Shown piece after piece: positions 1-8,321 of a stretch of DNA of 64,000 nt. The translations under genes were made by a program, and so were the position numbers. The DNA is from Flectobacillus roseus. Its GTDB lineage: Bacteria; Bacteroidota; Bacteroidia; Cytophagales; Spirosomataceae. The notes beneath the pieces are model-generated. The model made no database searches. It saw only the letters and a program-made list of their open reading frames with translations, and had not been told where the DNA came from. The DNA is taken from NCBI RefSeq assembly GCF_030056665.1, contig NZ_JASHIG010000032.1. One strand, written 5' to 3'. Every line of letters starts with the position of its first letter. The stretch's first letter is position 1.

Positions 1-139
1 TATCCTTGGTTTGCATCAAAGCCTCTTGGTGATTAGTTATCGTAGTATTACAAATTTATAAAAAAACTAAGTCTATCCTCTATGCTACATTTTACCAAAA
101 TATCACTTATCTATTTAAATTAAGTATTTATACCGATAA

Positions 140-189
140 AAAGCAAAAGCCCCTTTGTGCTTTTGAGTTCACAAAGGGGCTTTTGCTTT
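140..189 (-). terminator. Strong terminator after mscS
   Basis: A perfect 20-bp inverted repeat (140-159 with 170-189) lies just past the mscS stop codon. The arms contain AAAGCCCC/GGGGCTTT and end in A- and T-rich tracts, as in a Rho-independent terminator. It closes the minus-strand unit at the left edge. Nothing recognisable is seen in positions 1-139. Confidence 0.8.
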
Positions 190-191
190 AG

Positions 192-1037
192 CTAGCCAAT
201 ACTTTTTACAGTAATCACTGGATCAGGAAATTGAATTCCCTCTTTATCAAAGTGCTTTTTGATATGTTCATTCATAAAATATTGTGTCTTATCTAAATCT
301 GTAGCATTTACCCATAGCTTAACATCCCAATATATAGCGCTATCAGTTAGCCTTCCTACCAAAACATCATTATTCTTGTCTTTGTGGACAAAAGTACATT
401 CCTCTATTACCTCCCTAATGGCTTTACGTGTTGCATCAATATCATTTGTCATAGCGACTTGAAATTGCATATCTAAACGAATAATGCCTTTTCTTGAAAT
501 ATTTACCACTGGTGAGGTTGACAAGCTTCCGTTTGGAAGAATAATGGTTCGATGACTCGTTGTACTAATTACCGTATTGAAGATTTGAATTGATTCGACA
601 TATCCAGTATAGCCGTGCACTGTAATCAATTCTCCTACTCTAAAAGGTTTAAAAACTAATATAAGTACTCCACCTGCAAAGTTTGATAAACTCCCTTGTA
701 GTGCCAAGCCAATGGCTAATCCTGCGGCTCCAAGTGCAGCGATAAACGAAGAGGTCTCTATTCCTAAGATTCCAGCGCAGCTTAATACCAACATAATATT
801 GAGAGCAGCACGAACCAAGGATGCTAAAAAAGGCTGTACATCAGGATCAATACTTTCCAATTTCATTTTGGAATGCATGAGACCAATTACTTTTTTGATA
901 AGCAAACGCCCAATCAAAAACATCAATAATGACATCAATACCTTCGTGCCATATTGTAGTAGTAAAGGCCAAACTTTATCCTCAAAATTAGTCAAATAAT
1001 TATGGGCTAAATACATAAAGTTCATAGCTATAAACAA
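192..1037 (-). CDS. mscS: Small-conductance mechanosensitive channel (MscS family)
   Basis: Predicted inner-membrane channel that opens under membrane tension to release solutes during hypo-osmotic shock. The 281 residues are close to the usual MscS length (E. coli 286). Three membrane segments are visible at about 24-50, 72-94 and 95-125. The third is the pore-lining, Gly/Ala-rich TM3 (AIGLALQGSLSNFAGG), followed by the beta domain (PFRVGELITVHG, with ILPNGSL). A second Met at residue 5 could be the start. It lies between two hairpin terminators and so is probably a single-gene unit downstream of nusG, a place usually taken by ribosomal protein genes. Confidence 0.9.
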   Translation of the reverse strand: MFIAMNFMYLAHNYLTNFEDKVWPLLLQYGTKVLMSLLMFLIGRLLIKKVIGLMHSKMKLESIDPDVQPFLASLVRAALNIMLVLSCAGILGIETSSFIAALGAAGLAIGLALQGSLSNFAGGVLILVFKPFRVGELITVHGYTGYVESIQIFNTVISTTSHRTIILPNGSLSTSPVVNISRKGIIRLDMQFQVAMTNDIDATRKAIREVIEECTFVHKDKNNDVLVGRLTDSAIYWDVKLWVNATDLDKTQYFMNEHIKKHFDKEGIQFPDPVITVKSIG

Positions 1038-1039
1038 AT

Positions 1040-1066
1040 AAAGCGTCCTTGCGATAAGGACGCTTT
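1040..1066 (-). terminator. Hairpin between nusG and mscS
   Basis: An 11-bp perfect stem (1040-1050 with 1056-1066; AAAGCGTCCTT/AAGGACGCTTT) with a 5-nt loop sits between the nusG stop and the mscS start. It probably ends the secE-nusG transcript. The U-tract on the minus strand is short, so termination may be partial. Confidence 0.65.
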
Positions 1067-1087
1067 AAAAACGAATGTCAAATATGA

Positions 1088-1639
1088 TTATTTCTCTACT
1101 TGAGAGTAATTTAATTCAACTGGAGTATTACGGCCAAAGATTTTAACCATAACGTTCAATTTCTTCTTATCGTCAAAAATTTCTTCGACAGTACCTTCAA
1201 ATGAAGAGAATGGACCATCAATAACTCTGATTGTTTCTCCTTTTGTAAACGACAATGTTGCTACTTCTTCAATTGGAGCAACCTCATCGATTTTTCCTAA
1301 GATACGCTTAATTTCACTTTGACGTAAAGGGATTGGTGTTTTAGACGTTTTACCATCATTCCAGCTCAAGAAACCAATTACACCTGGCATTGAAGTAATA
1401 ATGTGTGAAACCTCACCATATTTAATATCAGCTTCTACGAAAACATAGCCAGGAAAAAGAGTTTTTTCACGAACAATTTTCTTACCGTTACGAATTTCGT
1501 AAGTCTTTTCAGTAGGTAACATTACTTGAGGAACGTACTCTGTAAGACCCTGTCTTTGCACCTCGTTCTCAAGATATGTTTTTATCTTTTTCTCCTGTCC
1601 TGAAACTGCTCTCAAGACATACCAATTAGTTTCTGCCAT
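1088..1639 (-). CDS. nusG: Transcription antitermination factor NusG
   Basis: Binds RNA polymerase, suppresses pausing and couples transcription to translation or Rho. Translation from 1639 gives 183 residues starting MAETNWYVLRAVSGQEKK, which is the conserved NusG opening. An upstream in-frame Met at 1672 would add 11 residues that do not look conserved, so I prefer 1639. The N-terminal NGN domain covers about 1-110 and a C-terminal KOW domain follows (FTKGETIRVIDGPFSSFEG). secE lies 67 bp upstream of the longer frame, as in most bacteria. Downstream there is no rplK; mscS follows instead. Confidence 0.95.
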   Translation of the reverse strand: MAETNWYVLRAVSGQEKKIKTYLENEVQRQGLTEYVPQVMLPTEKTYEIRNGKKIVREKTLFPGYVFVEADIKYGEVSHIITSMPGVIGFLSWNDGKTSKTPIPLRQSEIKRILGKIDEVAPIEEVATLSFTKGETIRVIDGPFSSFEGTVEEIFDDKKKLNVMVKIFGRNTPVELNYSQVEK

Positions 1640-1706
1640 CTTTAATAATGATTTCTTTGAGATTGAGAACAAAATCTGTTTGTAAAGGAACAGTTCGTCA
1701 GCTCAA

Positions 1707-1898
1707 TTAGAATGACTGATAGAACAACTCTAGACCAGACTTGAACAAAAAGTCGATAAGACCAACCACAAGAGCAAAAATCAAAGAAGCAACCAGTACT
1801 AGCGTAGAGCTTGCTTGCAATTCACTAAACTTTGGCCATGTTACGTTTTCTGTAACTTCAGTCCAAGAATCTTTAAATAATTGTGTTAACTTATTCAT
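1707..1898 (-). CDS. secE: Preprotein translocase subunit SecE
   Basis: Small essential subunit of the SecYEG translocon that clamps SecY in the inner membrane. The 63 residues have the single-TM SecE layout: an amphipathic N-terminal helix with the conserved VTWPKFSE motif (about 19-26), then one membrane span at about 31-53. It lies between tRNA-Trp and nusG on the same strand, the standard synteny. The promoter at 2149-2179 probably drives tRNA-Trp, secE and nusG together. Confidence 0.95.
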   Translation of the reverse strand: MNKLTQLFKDSWTEVTENVTWPKFSELQASSTLVLVASLIFALVVGLIDFLFKSGLELFYQSF

Positions 1899-2064
1899 GT
1901 TCTTTGTAATGTTATGAAGCTACGAGCTTTCTTTGGTTTGCTTTTCGCTTGTAAAAAGTGATGCTATCCTTTATAAACTTTAAAGTTCCGAATTCTAGCT
2001 TAAAATTCCGACTAATTTAAATAATTAATCTGAAACTCGAAACTAAAAATCGGAACTTACTTTG

Positions 2065-2135
2065 CACGGGCACCAGGACTCGAACCCAGACCGAAGGTTT
2101 TGGAGACCTCTGTACTACCTTTATACTATGCCCGT
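2065..2135 (-). tRNA. tRNA-Trp (anticodon CCA)
   Basis: The minus strand folds as a 71-nt cloverleaf: acceptor ACGGGCA/TGCCCGT, T-arm with GGTTCGAGTCC, and anticodon loop CTCCAAA giving CCA. It sits in the usual tuf-trpT-secE-nusG position. The 3' CCA tail is not encoded. Confidence 0.95.
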
Positions 2136-2148
2136 ATTGTTTGGATTG

Positions 2149-2179
2149 CAAAGGTAACAGTTCAATTTTGTATTTCCAA
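2149..2179 (-). promoter_or_regulatory. Bacteroidota-type promoter for tRNA-Trp-secE-nusG
   Basis: On the minus strand TTG (2177-2179) is followed by 20 nt and then TACCTTTG (2149-2156). This matches the Bacteroidota -33/-7 pattern TTG-N17-20-TAnnTTTG. It lies 14 bp upstream of the tRNA-Trp 5' end. Positions 2180-2330 hold nothing else recognisable. Confidence 0.7.
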
Positions 2180-2332
2180 GCACCCGACCTAGGTTTTCTG
2201 TAATATTTTTAACTTTCATTAAAACTATTCACATAAAACATTGTTACTCAAAAACTTAAAATTAATATTTTTTATAAAAAACTGTTATTTACAAATACCG
2301 AACTAGATAAAAAGCTCAATAATCTATAAAAT

Positions 2333-2362
2333 AAAAGGCGCTATCTTACGATAGCGCCTTTT
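2333..2362 (-). terminator. Terminator after tuf
   Basis: An 11-bp perfect stem (2335-2345 with 2350-2360; AAGGCGCTATC/GATAGCGCCTT) has a 4-nt loop and A/T tracts on both sides. It lies 20 bp beyond the tuf stop codon. Confidence 0.8.
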
Positions 2363-2381
2363 TATATGGTTAATCCTAGAA

Positions 2382-3569
2382 TTAGTCTAAGATTTCAGTT
2401 ACCTGACCAGCACCTACAGTACGTCCACCTTCACGGATAGCGAAACGAAGACCTTTGTCCATAGCTACTTTGTTCAACAATGTAACGTCGATAGTCAAGT
2501 TATCACCTGGCATACACATTTCGATACCTTCTGGCAACATGATTTCACCTGTTACGTCAGTTGTACGGAAGTAGAACTGAGGACGGTATTTGTTAAAGAA
2601 TGGAGTGTGACGACCACCTTCTTCTTTAGACAAGATATAAACCTCTGCTTTGAATTTAGAGTGAGGCTTAACTGAACCTGGCTTACAAATAACCATACCA
2701 CGACGGATAGATTCTTTGTCAATACCACGCAACAACAAACCTACGTTGTCACCAGCTTCACCACGGTCAAGGATTTTACGGAACATTTCAACCCCTGTTA
2801 CAGTAGATTTCAAGTTCTCAGCACCCATACCTAAGATTTCAACTGGATCACCAGAGTTGATAACACCAGTTTCGATACGACCTGTTGCTACAGTACCACG
2901 ACCTGTGATCGAGAATACGTCTTCAACTGGCATCAAGAATGGCTTATCGATATCACGTTTTGGAAGTGGAATCCAGTTATCAACAGCATCCATCAAAGCT
3001 TCGATAGTAGCAACCCATTTTGGCTCACCGTTCAAACCACCTAAAGCAGAACCTTGAATTACTGGAATGTTATCGCCGTCAAATTCATAGAATGACAACA
3101 ATTCACGGATTTCCATTTCAACTAGTTCTAACAATTCTGGGTCATCAACCATGTCCACTTTGTTCATGAACACTACCAATTGAGGTACACCTACTTGACG
3201 AGACAAAAGGATGTGCTCGCGAGTTTGTGGCATTGGACCGTCAGTTGCAGCTACTACGATGATAGCACCGTCCATTTGAGCAGCACCAGTTACCATGTTT
3301 TTCACGTAATCGGCGTGACCTGGACAGTCAACGTGTGCATAGTGACGGTTTTCTGTTTGGTACTCTACGTGAGCTGTGTTGATTGTGATACCACGCTCTT
3401 TTTCTTCAGGAGCTGAGTCAATTGATGAGAAATCTTTCTTTTCAGCAAGTCCTTTTTCTGACAACACCTTAGTGATGGCAGCAGTCAAAGTAGTTTTACC
3501 GTGGTCAACGTGACCGATAGTACCAATGTTTACGTGAGGTTTACTACGGTCAAAATTCTCTTTTGCCAT
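2382..3569 (-). CDS. tuf: Translation elongation factor Tu
   Basis: GTPase that delivers aminoacyl-tRNA to the ribosome. The 395 residues are the full EF-Tu length. Visible motifs are the P-loop GHVDHGKT (19-26), the switch I segment RGITIN, DCPGHADY (about 80-87), NKVD (about 136-139) and the SAL motif near 175. Three tRNA genes (Tyr, Gly, Thr) precede it on the same strand with no terminator between, so it is probably cotranscribed from the promoter at 4153-4182, and it ends at its own terminator. Confidence 0.98.
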   Translation of the reverse strand: MAKENFDRSKPHVNIGTIGHVDHGKTTLTAAITKVLSEKGLAEKKDFSSIDSAPEEKERGITINTAHVEYQTENRHYAHVDCPGHADYVKNMVTGAAQMDGAIIVVAATDGPMPQTREHILLSRQVGVPQLVVFMNKVDMVDDPELLELVEMEIRELLSFYEFDGDNIPVIQGSALGGLNGEPKWVATIEALMDAVDNWIPLPKRDIDKPFLMPVEDVFSITGRGTVATGRIETGVINSGDPVEILGMGAENLKSTVTGVEMFRKILDRGEAGDNVGLLLRGIDKESIRRGMVICKPGSVKPHSKFKAEVYILSKEEGGRHTPFFNKYRPQFYFRTTDVTGEIMLPEGIEMCMPGDNLTIDVTLLNKVAMDKGLRFAIREGGRTVGAGQVTEILD

Positions 3570-3688
3570 GATTATTTAGTTCTTAATTAGTTTTATAAAA
3601 AGAATGAAAAAATTGATACCTTTCAACTTCCAACAACCAAAGATAAAAGATACTTGATAGCTCCTATTTAACTATTTGTTGTTTTGAA

Positions 3689-3763
<75 letters not shown>

Positions 3764-3890
3764 AGACGTTGAATGCTTTCTCGTGAATCCAAACTGAAGT
3801 AGACCACAAACAAAAATGGTTAATCGTTAATCGCTAATTCGCTAAACTATTAACTATTAACTATTAACAATCAACCATCTTAATTTCTTG

Positions 3891-3963
3891 AGCGGGAGAC
3901 GGGGCTCGAACCCGCCACCTATAGCTTGGAAGGCTATCGCTCTACCAAATGAGCTACTCCCGC
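3891..3963 (-). tRNA. tRNA-Gly (anticodon TCC)
   Basis: Minus-strand cloverleaf of 73 nt with acceptor GCGGGAG/CTCCCGC, anticodon loop CTTCCAA (TCC) and T-arm GGGTTCGAGCCC. It belongs to the tRNA-Tyr/Gly/Thr-tuf transcript. The spacer to tRNA-Thr carries a short run of ACTATTA-type tandem repeats (about 3845-3870) of no evident function. Confidence 0.95.
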
Positions 3964-4017
3964 TTTTCTATAACTGGTTAAAAAGTTTCGAAAAAGTTTC
4001 CCTAAACTCTAAACTTG

Positions 4018-4100
4018 TGGGGACAGATGGATTCGAACCACCGAAGACATAAGTCAGCAGATTTACAGTCTGCCCCATTTGGCCACTCTGGTATATCCCC
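4018..4100 (-). tRNA. tRNA-Tyr (anticodon GTA)
   Basis: Class II tRNA of 83 nt with a long variable arm on the minus strand. The acceptor is GGGGATA/TGTCCCC with one wobble pair, and the anticodon loop CTGTAAA gives GTA. It is the first gene of the tRNA-tuf unit. Confidence 0.95.
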
Positions 4101-4152
4101 TCATTTTTCTCTTTTGTTTCCGTTTCTTGTAACGTTCCCGTGAAAGAGTGTG

Positions 4153-4182
4153 CAAAACTAGGTAGATTTTTGATTAAGTCAA
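4153..4182 (-). promoter_or_regulatory. Bacteroidota-type promoter for tRNA-Tyr-Gly-Thr-tuf
   Basis: On the minus strand TTG (4180-4182) is followed by 19 nt and TAGTTTTG (4153-4160), matching TTG-N19-TAnnTTTG. It lies about 50 bp upstream of the mature tRNA-Tyr, leaving room for a 5' leader. Confidence 0.7.
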
Positions 4183-4279
4183 AACATTATTGAAAAAAAA
4201 TTTTTACTTTTTTTTCAATAAAACTCAAAAAACATAGCTAAACATCCCGTAACTAACATTGTAATATTTTAAAAATCAA

Positions 4280-4313
4280 GGCTTAATATACTTCTTATCT
4301 AGTACATTAAGCC
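4280..4313 (-). terminator. Possible terminator after the barrel gene
   Basis: An 8-bp stem (GGCTTAAT 4280-4287 with ATTAAGCC 4306-4313) lies 30 bp beyond the stop of the gene at 4343-5524. The loop is long and the U-tract weak, so this is tentative. Confidence 0.4.
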
Positions 4314-4342
4314 CCGAAAAAAAATTATTTTTTTTTGTTTTT

Positions 4343-5524
4343 TTAGAAACGAATCCCAAAACTTAAGCCACTAATTTTAGGGCCATAGCCTGTTTGGTAC
4401 AATTGTGACAAATCATAATTCACAAATAAATCTGGAAAATCTTTCAAACCAAGCTCCAAAGCAAGTCCATAGCGAAGATTATTCAAGTAAAAACTGCTGT
4501 GATTCCAAAGTTTTCTACCACTGTCAGATTCTTTTGTCTTGGTATAGCTATCTAATCTGTAACCAACATATCCCCCAAATCCGATATATGTGACTGTGCT
4601 ACTCTTTTTAAATGCTACATATGGCATTACAGGAAGATTAATATAAGCTACCGTTAATTTATTTCTTGATAAGTCTACAGGTTGTCCTTTGTCATCAACA
4701 TAGTCTCTAAATTCTATATTGTTATTTCCTTTTATTTCATATCTGTTATTTTCATACATGAAATTGTACCAAGAAAACTCCAATCCGTAGCTTATTTTCA
4801 AAGCTGCACTGCTTCCTTTACTAATGGCTGCACTACGAGTCCATCCAAAACCGAAATAACGAGAGCCAAATGGACTTAATTCAAAGTCTTTCGTATTGTA
4901 TATACCGCTTATAGAACCCGTATTAGTAAAGCTATTTAAACCAAAATAGATATTAAATCCTGAACGAGAGGCAAATTCCCCATTTCTGCGTGCCACTTTT
5001 GCTGTATCTCTCCACATCACTCTGGTTTCTTCACTACCATCTTTTACCACTACTCCATTAATACTCACATGGACTTCATCTCTTCCATCTTGAATGTGTA
5101 CTCTTCCAGCACCCACACTTACGCCACCTTTAGAACCATTATTTCCTGACGACCCATTATTTCTATTGGTATTAGAAGAAGCATTTGCTTTAATAGCTAC
5201 GTTGATTGTTTTGTTATTTTGTGATATTACCAAAACAGTGTCTTTTGTAATATCACTATTAACCACCCTTCTTATTCCAATCCATGTAGCATCGTCCAAG
5301 GTCATTCCACTTTTTTGAAAAAGTGCCTGTATATCCTCTTTCAAACTTACGTTGGGTTTACCTCCCTCTAAAACGGTCTGGTTTCTCTTATCTATTTTGA
5401 TGACTGTTGAGTCAGTCTCAGTATTTCTTGCAATTGTTGGCTGAATTGCTAATACCATAAAAAATGCGACGATGTACAATTTTACCCAGTTTACTGTTAC
5501 ATCTAATTGGCTTATAGATTTCAT
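4343..5524 (-). CDS. Predicted outer-membrane beta-barrel protein of an ECF sigma operon
   Basis: I do not recognise a named family. The 393 residues start with a hydrophobic segment (about 14-32, VKLYIVAFFMVLAIQ) that fits a signal peptide. A short soluble region with polar Ser/Asn/Gly linkers (about 115-135) follows. The C-terminal half is rich in alternating aromatic strands and ends in Phe (SGLSFGIRF), typical of outer-membrane barrels. It is the last gene of an operon with a sigma factor and a one-TM putative anti-sigma factor. By analogy with such Bacteroidota units it may be the regulated target or the sensor; this is inference. Confidence 0.6.
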   Translation of the reverse strand: MKSISQLDVTVNWVKLYIVAFFMVLAIQPTIARNTETDSTVIKIDKRNQTVLEGGKPNVSLKEDIQALFQKSGMTLDDATWIGIRRVVNSDITKDTVLVISQNNKTINVAIKANASSNTNRNNGSSGNNGSKGGVSVGAGRVHIQDGRDEVHVSINGVVVKDGSEETRVMWRDTAKVARRNGEFASRSGFNIYFGLNSFTNTGSISGIYNTKDFELSPFGSRYFGFGWTRSAAISKGSSAALKISYGLEFSWYNFMYENNRYEIKGNNNIEFRDYVDDKGQPVDLSRNKLTVAYINLPVMPYVAFKKSSTVTYIGFGGYVGYRLDSYTKTKESDSGRKLWNHSSFYLNNLRYGLALELGLKDFPDLFVNYDLSQLYQTGYGPKISGLSFGIRF

Positions 5525-5614
5525 GACTTTAATGATTTATACTCGATTTAGAAAGTTCTAATTTGTTTTATATCTCCTAGATGCAAGTCGATTGCCTTAG
5601 GTTGCGTGATAATT

Positions 5615-6448
5615 TTATTTTTCGTTATTTTTTATCTCTTTCACTGATTCTACGATAGACTCCTTCGTATTTTCTAGCTTTGCATCAGCACGTGCAAGCA
5701 CTTTTTGAGGTTTGACACCAAGCTCGTTCCAATCTACACCTTCTCCATTTTTTGCTCTTTTGAGTTGTTGCCAAAGTTTACCAAATTTACTCGTTTTCTT
5801 GGTATTGAGTTCGTCAGTCCATACCGATGGTCGGGGTCTTTCAGTCCCACCTGTATCCATTGCATCTACCATTGCTAAAACAATTGTCTCTGAAGTTTTT
5901 GGCGAACTAGCAGGTTCAGGACTTGGCTCCATTAGTAATACGATGGTATTATTGGTTTTTGATACAGGCTGTATCGGATCAACTGTAGCTAGGGTATTTT
6001 CCGATAAATCTTTGTTAGGCTCTACCAATGGGTTTTGATGCACACGAAGTGTACCTGATTTTGGGTTAGTAGTCTTCCAAGAATTTTTATTATCTGATTT
6101 CTTCTGAGCTACAACTTCCTTCATTGGTACAATACGATCAGGCAATTGTGATTGCATTTGAGAACCTTGACTTCCAGCTTGTAAATCTCCTGACGGTTGT
6201 TGCGTAGTACTAGTTTTTTGTGCCACAGATATTTCTGTTTCACTATTTGTATGGAATGCCCAATAACCTGCTGCGCCTAATAATATAACTACCGACGCCG
6301 CGCGGGCCACTTTCCACCACAGTGGTACTATTTTGGTTTCGTTTTGCTGTAATTTAGCCTGCAACTTATCCCATGCTTCTGGTCTAGGTTTACGCTCATA
6401 ATTTTGCAAACGTTCGTCAAATAGTTTATCTATATTATGCTTTTCCAT
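5615..6448 (-). CDS. Putative anti-sigma factor (one membrane span)
   Basis: The 277 residues have a short cytoplasmic N-terminus (LFDERLQNYERKPRPEAWDKL), one membrane segment at about 47-65 (ARAASVVILLGAAGYWAF) and a long polar, low-complexity periplasmic part. No classical zinc-binding anti-sigma motif is visible. It begins 8 bp after the ECF sigma gene, the position where anti-sigma factors usually lie, so it probably binds and inhibits that sigma factor at the membrane. The role rests on topology and context only. Confidence 0.6.
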   Translation of the reverse strand: MEKHNIDKLFDERLQNYERKPRPEAWDKLQAKLQQNETKIVPLWWKVARAASVVILLGAAGYWAFHTNSETEISVAQKTSTTQQPSGDLQAGSQGSQMQSQLPDRIVPMKEVVAQKKSDNKNSWKTTNPKSGTLRVHQNPLVEPNKDLSENTLATVDPIQPVSKTNNTIVLLMEPSPEPASSPKTSETIVLAMVDAMDTGGTERPRPSVWTDELNTKKTSKFGKLWQQLKRAKNGEGVDWNELGVKPQKVLARADAKLENTKESIVESVKEIKNNEK

Positions 6449-6456
6449 TTTGTCTG

Positions 6457-7029
6457 CTAATTAACTGTTGATTTTTGTTGAGCTATTGCATTTTGCAATA
6501 TAACTCTAGCTCTTGATAATTGTGATTTAGAAGTACTTTCTGTTATTCCTAAAGATGCAGCTATTTCTGCGTGAGAATAACCTTCGATAGCGTACAAATT
6601 AAAAACAGTGCGATAACCAATAGGTAGTGTTTCTATTAATTTCATCAAATCATCTACCTCTAATTGTGTACTAAATTGTTCGGGTTCTGGTTCGTAAAGG
6701 ATATTATCATAGCTCATTTCAAGTTTGGCATTTTTGGTACGTCTTAAATACATTAATGCTTCGTTTACCATGACTCTTCTAATCCATCCTTCAAAACTTC
6801 CTTCTAATTTGAAGGTATCAATCTTTTCAAAAACCTTCACAAATCCTTCAATCATTATCTCTTCTGCTTCAAAATCATCGTGTACATATCTAAAACATAC
6901 TCCCAGCATTTTGGAGGAGTATTTTTCATACACTCTTCGCTGAGCTTTGGGGTCGCCTTTCTGACAGGCTTTGACCAGAGCTTCCTCGCTTTGAAAGAGT
7001 GATAAACCGCCGAGTTGTAAAATTTTCAC
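6457..7029 (-). CDS. ECF-type RNA polymerase sigma factor
   Basis: Alternative sigma-70 factor of the extracytoplasmic function class, redirecting RNA polymerase to a small regulon. In its 190 residues sigma-2 lies at about 25-95 (YEKYSSKMLGVCFRYVHD...EEIMIEGFVKVFEKI), and sigma-4 at about 130-182 has a helix-turn-helix (GYSHAEIAASLGITESTSKSQLSRAR). It is the first gene of a three-gene operon with the putative anti-sigma and barrel genes, diverging from murI. The target is unknown but is probably the operon itself. Confidence 0.9.
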   Translation of the reverse strand: MKILQLGGLSLFQSEEALVKACQKGDPKAQRRVYEKYSSKMLGVCFRYVHDDFEAEEIMIEGFVKVFEKIDTFKLEGSFEGWIRRVMVNEALMYLRRTKNAKLEMSYDNILYEPEPEQFSTQLEVDDLMKLIETLPIGYRTVFNLYAIEGYSHAEIAASLGITESTSKSQLSRARVILQNAIAQQKSTVN

Positions 7030-7053
7030 GATAATTGTCTTGGTTTAGTTTTG
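7023..7053 (+). promoter_or_regulatory. Candidate murI promoter
   Basis: TAGTTTTG at 7046-7053 matches the -7 element TAnnTTTG. The upstream -33 position holds only TTT, not TTG, so the call is tentative. It lies 123 bp before the chosen murI start. Confidence 0.35.
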
Positions 7054-7175
7054 TAATAGGTAGATGAAAAAGGTGCTAGAAAGGTTGCATGAATTGTAAT
7101 GAATTTTCAACTTTACGAAATTTTTTTGAAAAACAGATTATATTTTCTGCAATTCCTTTTTACCCCACATTATTT

Positions 7176-7982
7176 ATGCATACATCCGCTCCAATTGGAA
7201 TTTTTGATAGTGGTATTGGTGGACTCACGGTAGCACATGCTGTTACGAGATTACTCCCAAACGAAAATATCATCTACTTTGGTGATACTGCCCATTTACC
7301 CTATGGTGACAAATCGGCGACTGCCATTCAGGCATATTCTATCAAAATTTGTAATGTTTTATTACAACAAAAATGTAAGGTAATTTTAATTGCTTGTAAT
7401 TCGGCTTCTGCTGCTGCCTATGAACTAGTAAAAGAATATGTAGGAAGCAAAGCGAAAGTCATGAATGTAATAGATCCTGTGGTGGCTTTTCTTGGAGAAA
7501 ATTATGCCAATAAGACCATTGGATTAATTGGGACCAAACAGACTGTAAACTCTAATATTTACCGAAAAAAGATAGACTTTCTTGAAAAAGGTATAACGCT
7601 AAAATCTTTGGCGACGCCACTCTTAGCACCTATGATAGAGGAAGGTTTTTTTAATCATAATATTTCTGAAAGTATTATTAATGAATACCTTCAAAACGCT
7701 ACATTAGACGATATCGAAGCATTGATTTTGGGTTGTACGCATTATCCCCTTATCAAAAAACAAATTAACCAGTATTACGATGGTAAAGTAACAGTTTTGG
7801 ACACCTCTGAGATTGTAGCAAAATCACTTTATGATTATTTAGAGAACAATCATTTACTCAATGAGATGAATGCACATATTCGTCACTTTTATGTTTCTGA
7901 TTATACACAATCATTTGAAACATCAACGAAAATATTTTTTGGTGAACAAATTCGACTTCAACACTATCCGCTTTGGGAATAG
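7176..7982 (+). CDS. murI: Glutamate racemase
   Basis: Interconverts L- and D-glutamate, supplying D-Glu for peptidoglycan. From Met at 7176 the protein has 268 residues, the family's usual length, opening with IGIFDSGIGGLTV. The two catalytic cysteines are present: C74 in ACNSAS and C187 in LGCTHYP. An in-frame ATG at 7089 would add 29 unconserved residues, so 7176 is preferred. It is the only plus-strand host gene here and ends at a terminator shared with the convergent respiratory operon. Confidence 0.95.
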   Translation: MHTSAPIGIFDSGIGGLTVAHAVTRLLPNENIIYFGDTAHLPYGDKSATAIQAYSIKICNVLLQQKCKVILIACNSASAAAYELVKEYVGSKAKVMNVIDPVVAFLGENYANKTIGLIGTKQTVNSNIYRKKIDFLEKGITLKSLATPLLAPMIEEGFFNHNISESIINEYLQNATLDDIEALILGCTHYPLIKKQINQYYDGKVTVLDTSEIVAKSLYDYLENNHLLNEMNAHIRHFYVSDYTQSFETSTKIFFGEQIRLQHYPLWE

Positions 7983-8006
7983 TATTAGGCATGAATTCAT
8001 TATAAT

Positions 8007-8040
8007 AAAAAATCCTGTCTCTTTCGAGACAGGATTTTTT
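8007..8040. terminator. Bidirectional terminator between murI and the respiratory operon
   Basis: A stem of about 13 bp (AAAATCCTGTCTC with GAGACAGGATTTT, 4-nt loop) is flanked by A and T tracts. It serves plus-strand murI and the minus-strand operon ending at 8042. Confidence 0.85.
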
Positions 8041-8041
8041 A

Positions 8042-8311
8042 TTATTTGAACGCTTGCTTCAATTTTCTACGCATTATGTCTTTAGGGCTTAAGCCTTGAT
8101 TGGAAGTTCTCCACCAAAGAAAACCAATAACCATTGCCAACACATACGGTACTGACAAAAGATATAAAATCCCTGTATTTAGGTTTGATGCAATTTGGCT
8201 TCTTCCATTCGATACCGTACTTTCTACTACCGAACGGCACATAGCACATTGAGCAAAACTCATGGTAGTCGAAACTACGCTTAGCAATAAAACTAATAAT
8301 ACCTTTTTCAT
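8042..8311 (-). CDS. Small membrane protein with a CxxC motif at the end of the cox operon
   Basis: The 89 residues carry a signal peptide (MKKVLLVLLLSVVSTTMSFAQ), then QCAMCRS with two cysteines two residues apart directly after the predicted cleavage site, and one membrane span at about 47-67. The C-terminus is basic. It is the last gene of the respiratory operon, 10 bp after the DUF420 gene. The Cys pair next to SCO and oxidase genes makes a thiol or copper role in oxidase assembly conceivable, but this is inference. Confidence 0.7.
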   Translation of the reverse strand: MKKVLLVLLLSVVSTTMSFAQCAMCRSVVESTVSNGRSQIASNLNTGILYLLSVPYVLAMVIGFLWWRTSNQGLSPKDIMRRKLKQAFK

Positions 8312-8321
8312 ACAATTTGAA

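Noticed and set aside
3845..3870. Short ACTATTA-type tandem repeats between tRNA-Gly and tRNA-Thr
   Set aside because: Only three copies in AT-rich spacer; no function suggested.
8082..8315. 77-codon frame overlapping the small CxxC protein
   Set aside because: It is a shadow in another frame; the 8042-8311 frame has a signal peptide and fits the operon spacing.
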